Assembly: GCA_040754255.1 (NCBI GenBank)
Contig: JBFMDA010000031.1
Coordinates: forward strand, 1 to 17,606
Direction: 5' to 3'
DNA from: SURF-25 sp040754255
Lineage (GTDB): Bacteria > Omnitrophota > Gorgyraeia > Gygaellales > Profunditerraquicolaceae
Length of the DNA: 17,606 nucleotides
The notes under the pieces are model-generated. The model was not told the origin of the DNA. It worked only from the letters and a program-made list of their open reading frames with translations, and ran no database searches. Position numbers and translations under genes: made by a program. How positions within the stretch are numbered: position 1 is the stretch's first letter; the number at the start of each line of letters is the position of its first letter. This document shows positions 1 to 6,055 of the stretch, one piece after another.

Positions 1-1
1 T

Positions 2-74
2 AGGGGCTTTTCCCCTCTGGCGTCCGCCTTTGGCGGACTGTCACCCCAAAGACGCGGGAAAATTCTTTTCCCGC
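2..74. repeat. Cluster of three short inverted repeats
   Basis: Three back-to-back perfect inverted repeats fill the sequence downstream of tRNA-Trp: AGGGG/CCCCT around a 5-nt loop (2-16), GTCCGCC/GGCGGAC around TTT (22-38), and GCGGGAAAA/TTTTCCCGC around TTC (54-74). None is followed by a T-run on the minus strand, so they are not obvious terminators for the tRNA-rpmG unit. The third is followed on the plus strand by ACCC and five Ts. They could be dispersed intergenic repeats, processing or mRNA-stabilising hairpins. No coding sequence was recognised between base 1 and the tRNA. Confidence 0.6.
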
Positions 75-98
75 ACCCTTTTTGGTTCGACGTCTACA

Positions 99-169
99 CA
101 GGAGCGGCAGGAGTCGAACCTGCAGTTACGGTTTTGGAGACCGTTGGTTTGCCATTAACCGACGCTCCT
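99..169 (-). tRNA. tRNA-Trp (CCA)
   Basis: The minus strand folds into a full cloverleaf: acceptor AGGAGCG/CGCTCCT (163-169 with 100-106), D stem GGTT/AACC with a GG-containing loop, anticodon stem ACGGT/ACCGT with loop CTCCAAA, a 4-nt variable loop, and T arm GCAGG-TTCGACT-CCTGC. The anticodon CCA is at 135-137, giving tryptophan. The discriminator at 99 is G, as expected for tRNA-Trp. The 3' CCA is not encoded. It lies 45 nt after rpmG with no terminator between, so it is probably co-transcribed with rpmG and tRNA-Thr. The order rpmG, tRNA-Trp is normally followed by secE-nusG, which would lie beyond base 1. Confidence 0.95.
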
Positions 170-214
170 ATAAATGAACCGCCAAGAATCTAAAAGCCGT
201 TTTTTGCGGAAATG

Positions 215-364
215 CTATTTTATTTCCTTATGCAGTGTGTGTGTATGGCAAAACCTGCAGAATTTTTTCAATTCCAGCTTTTCCTGTTTGGTTTTTTTGT
301 TCCTGGTTGCCGTATAATTTTTATTTTTGCACGCCGTGCATTCAAGTGTAATTTTTTCGCGCAT
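215..364 (-). CDS. rpmG: 50S ribosomal protein L33
   Basis: A 49-residue basic protein starting MREKITLECTACKNKNYTAT and ending with HKEIK, a clear match in length and pattern to bacterial L33, a small protein of the large ribosomal subunit. Two CxxC pairs (Cys9/Cys12 and Cys36/Cys39) form the zinc ribbon, so this is the zinc-binding (C+) form. The start is the ATG at 362-364; an AGG about 9 nt upstream is the only weak Shine-Dalgarno candidate. It sits between tRNA-Thr and tRNA-Trp, the classical setting upstream of secE-nusG, and is likely read from the promoter near 586-614. In many bacteria tuf lies directly upstream; here it is absent. Confidence 0.96.
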   Translation of the reverse strand: MREKITLECTACKNKNYTATRNKKTKQEKLELKKFCRFCHTHTLHKEIK

Positions 365-384
365 TCTTAGCCTGTCATCATTTT

Positions 385-457
385 AGCTGGAGACGGGAAT
401 CGAACCCGTGACCCCGTCCTTACCAAGGACGTGCTCTACCGACTGAGCTACTCCAGC
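385..457 (-). tRNA. tRNA-Thr (GGT)
   Basis: The minus strand gives a complete cloverleaf: acceptor GCTGGAG/CTCCAGC (451-457 with 386-392), a D arm containing AGCTCAGTCGGTAGAGC, anticodon stem CGTCC/GGACG with loop TTGGTAA, and T arm ACGGG-TTCGATT-CCCGT. The anticodon GGT is at 422-424, giving threonine. The discriminator at 385 is U, usual for tRNA-Thr. No CCA is encoded. It ends 20 nt before the rpmG start, so the tRNA must be cut out of a transcript shared with rpmG and tRNA-Trp. Confidence 0.96.
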
Positions 458-579
458 AATGTTATAACACCAACTGGTATTGCGAGCCGGTTTCGCCCTC
501 CTCCTAAAAGATAAAAAAAAACACCCCCAAGAAAGTGAATATCCCTTCTTGTTTTATATTATATATATTTAGGGCAAGA
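458..579 (-). promoter_or_regulatory. Structured leader between the promoter and tRNA-Thr
   Basis: About 120 nt between the predicted transcription start (near 579) and tRNA-Thr has no convincing ORF. On the minus strand it holds TTCTTG (575-580), CAAGAA, then a second TTCTTG, so the middle CAAGAA could pair with either copy. The second copy is followed by GGGGGTG and nine Ts (513-521). Two further hairpins lie nearer the tRNA: GCGA/TCGC (482-496) and AACACCA/TGGTATT with one mismatch or wobble (466-481). Competing hairpins before a T-run hint at attenuation, but the 7-nt gap between stem and T-run is not typical of an intrinsic terminator. No T-box consensus was found. Confidence 0.3.
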
Positions 580-585
580 AAAGTA

Positions 586-632
586 AGTATAAACTAAAAT
601 TGCGATTTTGTCAAATCTTTTTTTCTTTTTTT
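586..632 (-). promoter_or_regulatory. Strong sigma70-type promoter with A-tract UP element
   Basis: On the minus strand there is a perfect -35 TTGACA (609-614), a 17-bp spacer, and -10 TATACT (586-591), one mismatch from consensus. Directly upstream of the -35 is an A-rich stretch of two long A-tracts (616-632), which looks like the UP element of strong rRNA and tRNA promoters. Transcription would start near 579 and read tRNA-Thr, rpmG and tRNA-Trp. It separates this unit from the glycan operon that ends just upstream. Confidence 0.85.
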
Positions 633-650
633 ACTGCAGAGCGTTGTTGC

Positions 651-706
651 GGAAGGTAACAATAGGTCTAGATTCTGTAGGCCTAAAACCACCTCCTTCC
701 TTTTTT
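651..706. repeat. Nested inverted repeat in the operon 3' region
   Basis: GGAAGG (651-656) pairs with CCTTCC (695-700), and inside it AGGTCTA (664-670) pairs with TAGGCCT (678-684, one G-T pair) around a 7-nt loop. On the plus strand the outer arm is followed by six Ts (701-706), resembling an intrinsic terminator in that direction, although no plus-strand gene was recognised. On the minus strand it lies 31 nt after the stop of the last glycan-operon gene and has no T-run after it, so it could be a 3' mRNA hairpin rather than a classical terminator. Confidence 0.35.
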
Positions 707-730
707 AAGAAACTTTCCAACCTCTTTTTG

Positions 731-925
731 CTACTTGGACTTAACAAGCTGCTGCAAAAGGAGCACCGCCGCAATGAGAAGGCAGGTATTGGTAAAGCTT
801 AAAAAGGCTTCCGCTTCGATCCCGGTGTTGGCTATGGGAACGGGCAAAAGGGTGATACGGGAAATAATCCCGGTCAACAAACTGACACCCGCAACAAAAA
901 GAGCTACATTAACCATACCCTTCAT
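731..925 (-). CDS. Small two-helix membrane protein, function unknown
   Basis: This 64-residue hydrophobic protein has two predicted membrane segments, about residues 5-27 (VNVALFVAGVSLLTGII) and 44-60 (FTNTCLLIAAVLLLQQL), joined by a short loop with Pro28 and Pro30 and acidic residues near 37-39. It ends in the basic tail VKSK. The start is the ATG at 923-925 because GGAGGAGG lies just upstream (928-935), the best ribosome binding site in the window; the frame stays open further up but the upstream residues look like shadow sequence. It is the last gene of the glycan operon, 76 bp after the WecA-like gene. I recognise no named family, though similar tiny membrane proteins recur in uncultured lineages. 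A role in envelope assembly is only inferred from position. Confidence 0.75.
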   Translation of the reverse strand: MKGMVNVALFVAGVSLLTGIISRITLLPVPIANTGIEAEAFLSFTNTCLLIAAVLLLQQLVKSK

Positions 926-927
926 AT

Positions 928-935
928 CCTCCTCC
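928..935 (-). promoter_or_regulatory. Strong ribosome binding site
   Basis: The minus strand reads GGAGGAGG two bases before the ATG at 923-925, with the distal GGAGG core 5 nt from the start codon. It decides the start of the 64-residue membrane protein over the longer open frame that begins at 1042. Confidence 0.8.
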
Positions 936-1001
936 TTTTTGCAATCAGTTCGTCTGCTTCTGTAGTATGATACCGAAAGAATAATAATGTCTGTCGGGCT
1001 T

Positions 1002-2033
1002 TTATGACAGTTCCCATCCGGAGCAATGGCGTTTTCCTGCAATAATTAAATTGCCTATTATCGCAAAAATGATGAAAGATTGGGCAAGAGACAAAAAGGC
1101 CTCATACACAGAATCATTGCTCACCATTATCGCGCTTAAACCCAGCGAAAAAGTAGTGCAATAAATAAAAAAGACTGCAGCACGGGGAGAAAGGCCCAGT
1201 TCAACCAGGCTGTGGTGAAAATGGTCTTTGCCGCTGTAGCGCAGCCATTCAAGCATTGTTTTGACCTTCCCCTCTTTTATCCTTACAATAGTCGTAAAAA
1301 CCATATCGAAGATCGGAACGCCCAGTATTAATATAGGTATAGAGATTTTTACTATATCGTTTCCCGCCCAATGGCCGGTAAATGAAAAACAAGCCAACAT
1401 AAACCCTAAAAAGGTGCTTCCCGAATCGCCCAAGAAAATCTTCTTTTCAAAATTATAAGGGAGGAACGCGGCGCATCCGGCAATAAGTATGATTGCCAAC
1501 AAGCCCATGGGATATTGACCTGTCATATACAGTATGGTAATAAACGCAAGCAGGTTGATTACGCAAGAACCGGCAGCCAAACCGTCTAACCCATCAAGGT
1601 AATTAAAGGCATTGGTCAAGCCTACTATCCATATCAGTGTAATGACTACTTCTGCGATATTGCCCCACGGGGTGTTAGGCAGGAAACTGATGCGCATACC
1701 GCAAGACATAACGACCAGCGATGCAAGGACCTGGAAGAAAAGCCGCACCCTCACGCTTAATTCCCTGATATCATTCAACAACCCCACTACAAAAATGATA
1801 CACGCGCCCAGGAATACGGGCATCAAAAAGCCGAGCTGGGTGAAATTAAACAAAAACCCGCCGGCAAATCCCAGGAAAATAGCGGCCCCTCCTAAAAGGG
1901 GCGTGGGCGCCTTGTGCACCTTCCTGCCGCCGGGGTGATCCAAGATGTTGAATGCAAAAGCAAGTTTGCGGATAAGCGGGATTATCGCGCATACAAATAA
2001 GTACACGTATACAAATACGAGAGCGGACTTCAT
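1002..2033 (-). CDS. WecA/TagO-family undecaprenyl-phosphate sugar-1-phosphate transferase
   Basis: This 343-residue polytopic protein belongs to the MraY/WecA family, which moves a HexNAc-1-phosphate from UDP-sugar to undecaprenyl phosphate at the inner membrane and so starts a lipid-linked glycan. Visible motifs are DHPGGRKVHKAPTPLLGG (residues 32-49), LLNDIRELS (85-93), NAFNYLDGLDGLAAG (141-155), FLGDSGS (200-206) and KDHFHH (269-274). About ten hydrophobic segments fit the family topology. It overlaps the PIG-L gene upstream by 4 bp (ATGA), implying translational coupling. One oddity: the family DD motif after GLL reads Asn87-Asp88, so the first Asp is replaced. GlcNAc-1-P is the likeliest donor; the exact sugar cannot be told from sequence. 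A symbol such as wecA is not assigned because the substrate is unknown. Confidence 0.9.
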   Translation of the reverse strand: MKSALVFVYVYLFVCAIIPLIRKLAFAFNILDHPGGRKVHKAPTPLLGGAAIFLGFAGGFLFNFTQLGFLMPVFLGACIIFVVGLLNDIRELSVRVRLFFQVLASLVVMSCGMRISFLPNTPWGNIAEVVITLIWIVGLTNAFNYLDGLDGLAAGSCVINLLAFITILYMTGQYPMGLLAIILIAGCAAFLPYNFEKKIFLGDSGSTFLGFMLACFSFTGHWAGNDIVKISIPILILGVPIFDMVFTTIVRIKEGKVKTMLEWLRYSGKDHFHHSLVELGLSPRAAVFFIYCTTFSLGLSAIMVSNDSVYEAFLSLAQSFIIFAIIGNLIIAGKRHCSGWELS

Positions 2034-2647
2034 GCAATCTCCCTTAAGACGCGCAATGCCTTAAAGCCTTCCGCATATTTGACCCTTCCCTGATATCCCC
2101 TGAAATACGCGCATGACTGTACGCTCTCAAGGATAGTAAGGTTCTGGACCTTGGTCCTGTCTACCTGCGATGCATGGAGCTCAAGGAGCTTGCGCTTCTT
2201 GTCCAATACGCCCTGAATATCCACAAAAATATCCGGCTCAAAATGCTGGGTGCTGGGCACTTCATAGAAGAGGACCTCGGGGACATAGCGCGTAGCGGAA
2301 ATCCCCGCCTGTGCGAGCGCACGATGGTCTTGATGCACGTCTTCTTTGTAGTTTAAAAACACCAGCTGCGGATTAACCTGCTGGATAATGCCATCGATTT
2401 TTTGGATCAACTCACGGCTGTCCATAAGCTCTGTATCCCGGTACATCCCCCAGAAGACCTCTTTTACGCCGAGGAATTTCGCGGCTTCCTTTTGTTCGTT
2501 CTGCCTCACTTGCGGGTTACCGCCGAAGCTGCCATCTGTTGCGATAAAAAGGTAAACGTTGTGCCCTGCTGCCGCATACTGCAGCAGTGTCCCGCCGCAA
2601 CCAAATTCGATATCGTCTGGGTGAGCGCCTATTGCTAAGACATTCAT
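2030..2647 (-). CDS. PIG-L/LmbE-family de-N-acetylase
   Basis: A 205-residue protein with the hallmarks of the PIG-L (LmbE-like) zinc deacetylases: AHPDD at residues 8-12 in an N-terminal Rossmann-like strand (MNVLAIGAHPDD) and HQDH at 105-108. In this family these supply the zinc ligands and catalytic Asp, and members remove acetyl groups from GlcNAc-type residues. The ATG at 2645-2647 has a good ribosome binding site, GGGAGG, 6 nt upstream. It follows WbqC after 30 bp and overlaps the WecA-like gene by 4 bp. The coupling to an initiating transferase suggests it acts on a sugar nucleotide or lipid-linked GlcNAc in the same pathway. BshB-like bacillithiol or other small-molecule deacetylation is possible but less favoured by context. 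Confidence 0.9.
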   Translation of the reverse strand: MNVLAIGAHPDDIEFGCGGTLLQYAAAGHNVYLFIATDGSFGGNPQVRQNEQKEAAKFLGVKEVFWGMYRDTELMDSRELIQKIDGIIQQVNPQLVFLNYKEDVHQDHRALAQAGISATRYVPEVLFYEVPSTQHFEPDIFVDIQGVLDKKRKLLELHASQVDRTKVQNLTILESVQSCAYFRGYQGRVKYAEGFKALRVLREIA

Positions 2648-2676
2648 TAAGAACCTCCCGAGAGTATTATTATACT
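2648..2676 (-). promoter_or_regulatory. Possible internal promoter and ribosome binding site before the PIG-L gene
   Basis: This is the largest junction between the flippase and WecA genes without any ORF. The minus strand contains a perfect TATAAT (2669-2674) and the palindromic AGTAT/ATACT (2663-2676), then GGGAGG (2654-2659) as the ribosome binding site. The best -35 at 17 bp, TATGCA, matches only three of six consensus bases, so promoter activity is uncertain. Confidence 0.25.
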
Positions 2677-2677
2677 G

Positions 2678-3379
2678 CTATTTGCTGGAATTGCATAGAA
2701 TTTCCTTACTCTTGTAACCCTCATTGAACAAAAGGTCAATTGCTGCCAGGAAAGGGATAAAATCCTCCGTGCGGGGTAAAAATTGCTGGCGATACCTCGG
2801 ATGGACGAATTCCTGATACTTCAAGGTTATCCCTGCGTCAGTGAATTTGTCCTCTTGAAGATACTGCCTGCCGCCTGAGCCTGACAGATAGGTATCCGCA
2901 TTCATTTTTTTGCACAATGCAATGATCCGGTCTGTCTTAGTTCCCAGAATATTACAGTCCGACTCAAAATGGAGCGGGGTCTCGATAGAAAGCTGTTTGA
3001 GGATATACCTTATTATACATACATTCAAATCCTCAAGCCTCTCCCAGGTCTTGCGGTATACATCTTCAAAAAAAGGGAAATATTCCTTAAAATACGGTGC
3101 CCTCGCATACCAGGTCTGCAGGCTTTTTGCGTGCTGGCGCATCCAGGGTAATTCATTATCTATCATCACTTCCCTGATCGGCTGCCTGCCTTTATGCTTC
3201 ACTTGTACCGGAACGGTAAGCCAGATCCAGCCGTTCTCAGTACGAATCTTATTGCGGTTCTGAAACTCCCTGGGTTTATACTGAACGCAGTCAAGGAATA
3301 CGAAACAGTCGCTTGCGGCAACTTTATGGAAATAGCCGAGCCACGGTAAATAGTGCGGCTGATGGACGGAAAGAATCAT
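2678..3379 (-). CDS. WbqC-family protein
   Basis: This 233-residue protein matches the WbqC-like family, found in O-antigen and other glycan clusters and whose chemistry is not well established. Diagnostic stretches are HQPHYLPWLGYFHK (6-19), DCFVFLDCVQY (24-34), FQNRNKIR (39-46) and WLTVPV (53-58), with a later ADTYLSGSGGRQYL block. No signal peptide or membrane helix is visible, so it is probably cytosolic. It starts at ATG 3377-3379, two bases after the stop of the PHP-like gene, and the 30-bp gap before the PIG-L gene is one of the few breaks in the operon. Context suggests a role in making or attaching a modified sugar or amino sugar; anything more precise would be a guess. Confidence 0.87.
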   Translation of the reverse strand: MILSVHQPHYLPWLGYFHKVAASDCFVFLDCVQYKPREFQNRNKIRTENGWIWLTVPVQVKHKGRQPIREVMIDNELPWMRQHAKSLQTWYARAPYFKEYFPFFEDVYRKTWERLEDLNVCIIRYILKQLSIETPLHFESDCNILGTKTDRIIALCKKMNADTYLSGSGGRQYLQEDKFTDAGITLKYQEFVHPRYRQQFLPRTEDFIPFLAAIDLLFNEGYKSKEILCNSSK

Positions 3380-3381
3380 GT

Positions 3382-4908
3382 TTAATTAAGCCTGGTATCC
3401 GTGAATATCGGATTGGTAATCGCTGTGAGGTCGCGGCCCTGAAACTCAACCCGGTAATACGACTTTTTTCCCTCACCCCTGCTTGTTTCGTCAAGATACT
3501 CAATATCAAACGAAGAAGCAGCTTCGAACGTCTTGATGACCTTTGCGTCTTTGATTAATTGTATCTTAAGAGGAAACTCCTGTCCATGTAAAAATCTGCC
3601 TTTGATAATAATAACGGCGGTTCTGCCTTTCAATGCAAGGGTTTCTCCCATAGTCCTCTGTTGCAGCCCGTTTGAGGGGGTTGCTTTTACCGAGAATTCA
3701 TCAAGCACAAAACCGCCTGAATTACTTCCTCGCGCCACATACATCCTGCCGGAGGCAAGCGCACCTAACACCTCCTCTTTACTCAGCCTCCTCACCAGCA
3801 ACACTGTTCTCAAGTCTTTCAGGTATTCTTCAAGGCTGCCGCTTTCATCAAAACTAAGCCCTCCGATTGCCCAGACCGGTGTGTTACGCGTACCCTTACA
3901 GTAACTTACCAAAAGCTCATCCCAGGCGCATCCGGCGCAGCCGATTTTTTTATACCCTTCATAGAAAACAGCAAAACCCGTATAACCTTCCGTGCGCATA
4001 AGATCGCCTGTATACTCCCTGGTCTCGACCTCAAGCATTCCTAAATCTTGCCGGTTTTCTGCTTCCGGGTGCGCCCAAAACGTCAGGCCGCCTTGTTGCT
4101 TCACATAGTCAATCAGGTGCTGGTAAGGTGCGACTCCTGCGCTTGATTGGTATTGAGTAAATTTTAAAGGGCACACAAGGAAATTGTTATACGTAAAGAG
4201 CATACCTATAAGTATCAACGTCGCCCCGGCAATAAAGTGCGGCACTAGACAGAAATGCCGCAACCCTGCGTAACATGTTTGGTATTTTATTCCACTGGCC
4301 ACAAGAAAGGCAATGCCCGCGGCAATGACCAATAATGGCCACAATCTAGGCAGGTCGCTTGCGGCAAAAGGCATGGCAAGCCCGGCAGAATTTCCCGTTA
4401 CGGGAAGCCTGCGGTACGACTCAGAAGAGTCAAGCCCAATCACCAGAATGTGCTTGTGCCAATCGTGCAGCGTAAGGTTATTTTTAAACACACTTCCTTC
4501 CCAGTAGTAAAACGGCGCGGTTTCAACAGCCGGAATGAATACCATGCCGGGATACTGACGCTGCACATCGCGCACTGATGCCAGATACTTATCAATCCCG
4601 TATGTAAAAACCGAATTGAATTCTTTCCTGCGGCTAATAACATTCCTGAGGGGCCATATACCGTACTCAATACAACTGAAATAAAAGTCAGTGATAATAA
4701 CTGCTTTTATATCGTTTTTACGGGCTATCTCAGCAATCTCAAGCATGGTATGCTTGCCTTCGCTGATCGTCGAGCTGATATGTATGGCAGCTGGCACCTG
4801 GATGTATAACGCTTCAGCACACAACCCCTGCGAAACAATAGAGCCAAGCGCGATACAGCCGGAAATAAGATGCCTAATTGCCTGATTTCGTCTTTTTTGC
4901 AAGTTCAT
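3382..4908 (-). CDS. Membrane-anchored PHP-like protein with degenerate metal site
   Basis: A 508-residue protein with a signal-peptide-like start (KRRNQAIRH then a hydrophobic run, about 14-29), a PHP-like N-terminal half, two membrane segments (about 187-207 and 221-240), a second PHP-like part and a C-terminal beta-rich domain (about 400-508). PHP landmarks are IHISSTISEG (42-51), ITDF (72-75), PAVET (126-130), HKHILVIGL (151-159), AHPE (279-282), and WAIGG (346-350). Active PHP enzymes use HxH, TDH and a terminal DxH to bind metals; here these read HIS, TDF and SFD, so several ligands are missing while His43, Asp74, Glu129, His153 and His280 remain. The start is the ATG at 4906-4908, giving a 35-bp overlap with the upstream GT4; the longer open frame is GT4 shadow. 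It may be a pseudoenzyme or use an altered metal site, probably at the periplasmic side. Substrate unknown. Confidence 0.75.
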   Translation of the reverse strand: MNLQKRRNQAIRHLISGCIALGSIVSQGLCAEALYIQVPAAIHISSTISEGKHTMLEIAEIARKNDIKAVIITDFYFSCIEYGIWPLRNVISRRKEFNSVFTYGIDKYLASVRDVQRQYPGMVFIPAVETAPFYYWEGSVFKNNLTLHDWHKHILVIGLDSSESYRRLPVTGNSAGLAMPFAASDLPRLWPLLVIAAGIAFLVASGIKYQTCYAGLRHFCLVPHFIAGATLILIGMLFTYNNFLVCPLKFTQYQSSAGVAPYQHLIDYVKQQGGLTFWAHPEAENRQDLGMLEVETREYTGDLMRTEGYTGFAVFYEGYKKIGCAGCAWDELLVSYCKGTRNTPVWAIGGLSFDESGSLEEYLKDLRTVLLVRRLSKEEVLGALASGRMYVARGSNSGGFVLDEFSVKATPSNGLQQRTMGETLALKGRTAVIIIKGRFLHGQEFPLKIQLIKDAKVIKTFEAASSFDIEYLDETSRGEGKKSYYRVEFQGRDLTAITNPIFTDTRLN

Positions 4909-6052
4909 TTTTATATAGCTGGGAAATGGCCTCAACCATATTGTATGCCTTAAAGCGGCCGGATACCCATTCCTTTCCTGCCTGCCCCATGCGGCACCGC
5001 CTGGCCACATCTTCCAGCAACTCCGTGATTGCGCGCGCAAGTGCGTCTGCGCACGCAGGTTCAACCAAAATACCCGTAACACCCTCCCTGACCACCTCAG
5101 GGATACCGCCGACCCGCGTAGCTATCACCGGAACACCCAGTGCCTGGGCTTCAATCAAAACCATTCCTACAGCTTCATTCAACGAAGGCGCAACCAGGAC
5201 GTCAAGGATAGATATGAGTTCAAGATTATCCTCGCGCCAACCGGTAAAAATAAAAGAAGGCCTGAGTCCTAGCTTTTCCACCTGTTCTTTTAGTTCATTT
5301 CTTAAGCTACCTTCTCCGACCATAAGAAATACGGGCTTATCGCCTGCCTGCTGCAATACAAGTGCGGCAGCATCAATGAAATAACGCGCTCCCTTTACGG
5401 ATTCAAGACGGCCTACCATGCCTATGATTTTTTTACCTTCTCCTATACCGAGCTCCTCTTTGAGTTTTAACGTACGCTCCCGCGCAGGGACATAGCGGTC
5501 CAGCTCAAGGCCCTGGTAGATCAGGGCTATTTTTGACTCTGGGGCGACCTTATATTTCACGTAATCGCTCCTTTCAAGCTCAGTGAGCGCAATGAGCTTA
5601 GTAGTGCACAAGCCCAAAAGCCGCTCGACCTGAATGATACAAGCGCTCAACGCCCTGCCAAAATATCCGTAGAAATTATGGCCATGTGGAGTATGGATTA
5701 TCACGGGCACGCGGCAAAAGAACGCAGCCAGCCTGCCTAAGGCCCCGGCTTTTGCAGTATGCGTATGCACGATATCGAACCTTTCCTTACTGAAAATATT
5801 GCACAACGAGAAAAACGCCCTCACATCCTCAAAAAGGCTTATATCTCTTTTTAGGTAAGGCAGCACAATGATCTTATCGGCGAATTCAAAAAGAAATTCT
5901 TTTGTCTTGGCAGTAGGGTAACGCGTCAATCCGACGATCACGGTCACCTCAAACTCATCGCGTTGTAGATACGTAGAGATGATGCGTACGATTTCCGGGG
6001 AACCGCTCCAGTCAAGCCTCGTAATTACTTCTGCGACTTTTAATTTTGCCAT
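4874..6052 (-). CDS. Glycosyltransferase family 4 (GT-B)
   Basis: A 392-residue two-domain GT-B glycosyltransferase. The N-terminal acceptor domain begins KLKVAEVITRLDWSGSPEIV and carries HTHTAKAGALGRLAA (96-110) and HTPHGHNFYG (120-129). The C-terminal donor domain has GMVGRLESVKGARYFIDA (211-228) and the retaining-GT EX7E motif ENDS as Glu293 to Glu301 in EAVGMVLIE, followed by GVPVIATRVGGIPE (306-319). The usual GGAE glycine-rich loop near the N-terminus is GSPE here. No membrane helix; it would act at the cytosolic face of the inner membrane on a lipid-linked acceptor. It starts 3 bp after the radical SAM gene and its 3' end overlaps the PHP-like gene by 35 bp. Donor and linkage are not predictable from sequence. 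Confidence 0.93.
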   Translation of the reverse strand: MAKLKVAEVITRLDWSGSPEIVRIISTYLQRDEFEVTVIVGLTRYPTAKTKEFLFEFADKIIVLPYLKRDISLFEDVRAFFSLCNIFSKERFDIVHTHTAKAGALGRLAAFFCRVPVIIHTPHGHNFYGYFGRALSACIIQVERLLGLCTTKLIALTELERSDYVKYKVAPESKIALIYQGLELDRYVPARERTLKLKEELGIGEGKKIIGMVGRLESVKGARYFIDAAALVLQQAGDKPVFLMVGEGSLRNELKEQVEKLGLRPSFIFTGWREDNLELISILDVLVAPSLNEAVGMVLIEAQALGVPVIATRVGGIPEVVREGVTGILVEPACADALARAITELLEDVARRCRMGQAGKEWVSGRFKAYNMVEAISQLYKNELAKKTKSGN

Positions 6053-6055
6053 ACG

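Noticed and set aside
195..214. Terminator between rpmG and tRNA-Trp
   Set aside because: The minus strand has CCG-CAAAAAA-CGG then CTTTTAG, but the stem is only three base pairs.
458..579. T-box riboswitch upstream of tRNA-Thr
   Set aside because: The conserved T-box sequence (GGGTGGNACCGCG-like) is absent and a T-box would be unexpected before a tRNA gene.
608..802. Plus-strand open frame of 64 codons in the intergenic region
   Set aside because: It starts in the promoter A-tract region, runs across the hairpin and into the membrane-protein gene in antisense, and its product is low-complexity (a Phe run at the start) with no ribosome binding site.
926..1042. N-terminal extension of the small membrane protein up to 1042
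   Set aside because: The extension overlaps the WecA-like gene, has no protein-like pattern, and the GGAGGAGG site clearly marks the ATG at 925.
4909..5082. 58-residue extension of the PHP-like protein
   Set aside because: It lies wholly inside the GT4 coding region and looks like out-of-frame translation (rich in Arg, Trp, Ala); the Met at 4908 is followed by a signal-peptide-like segment.
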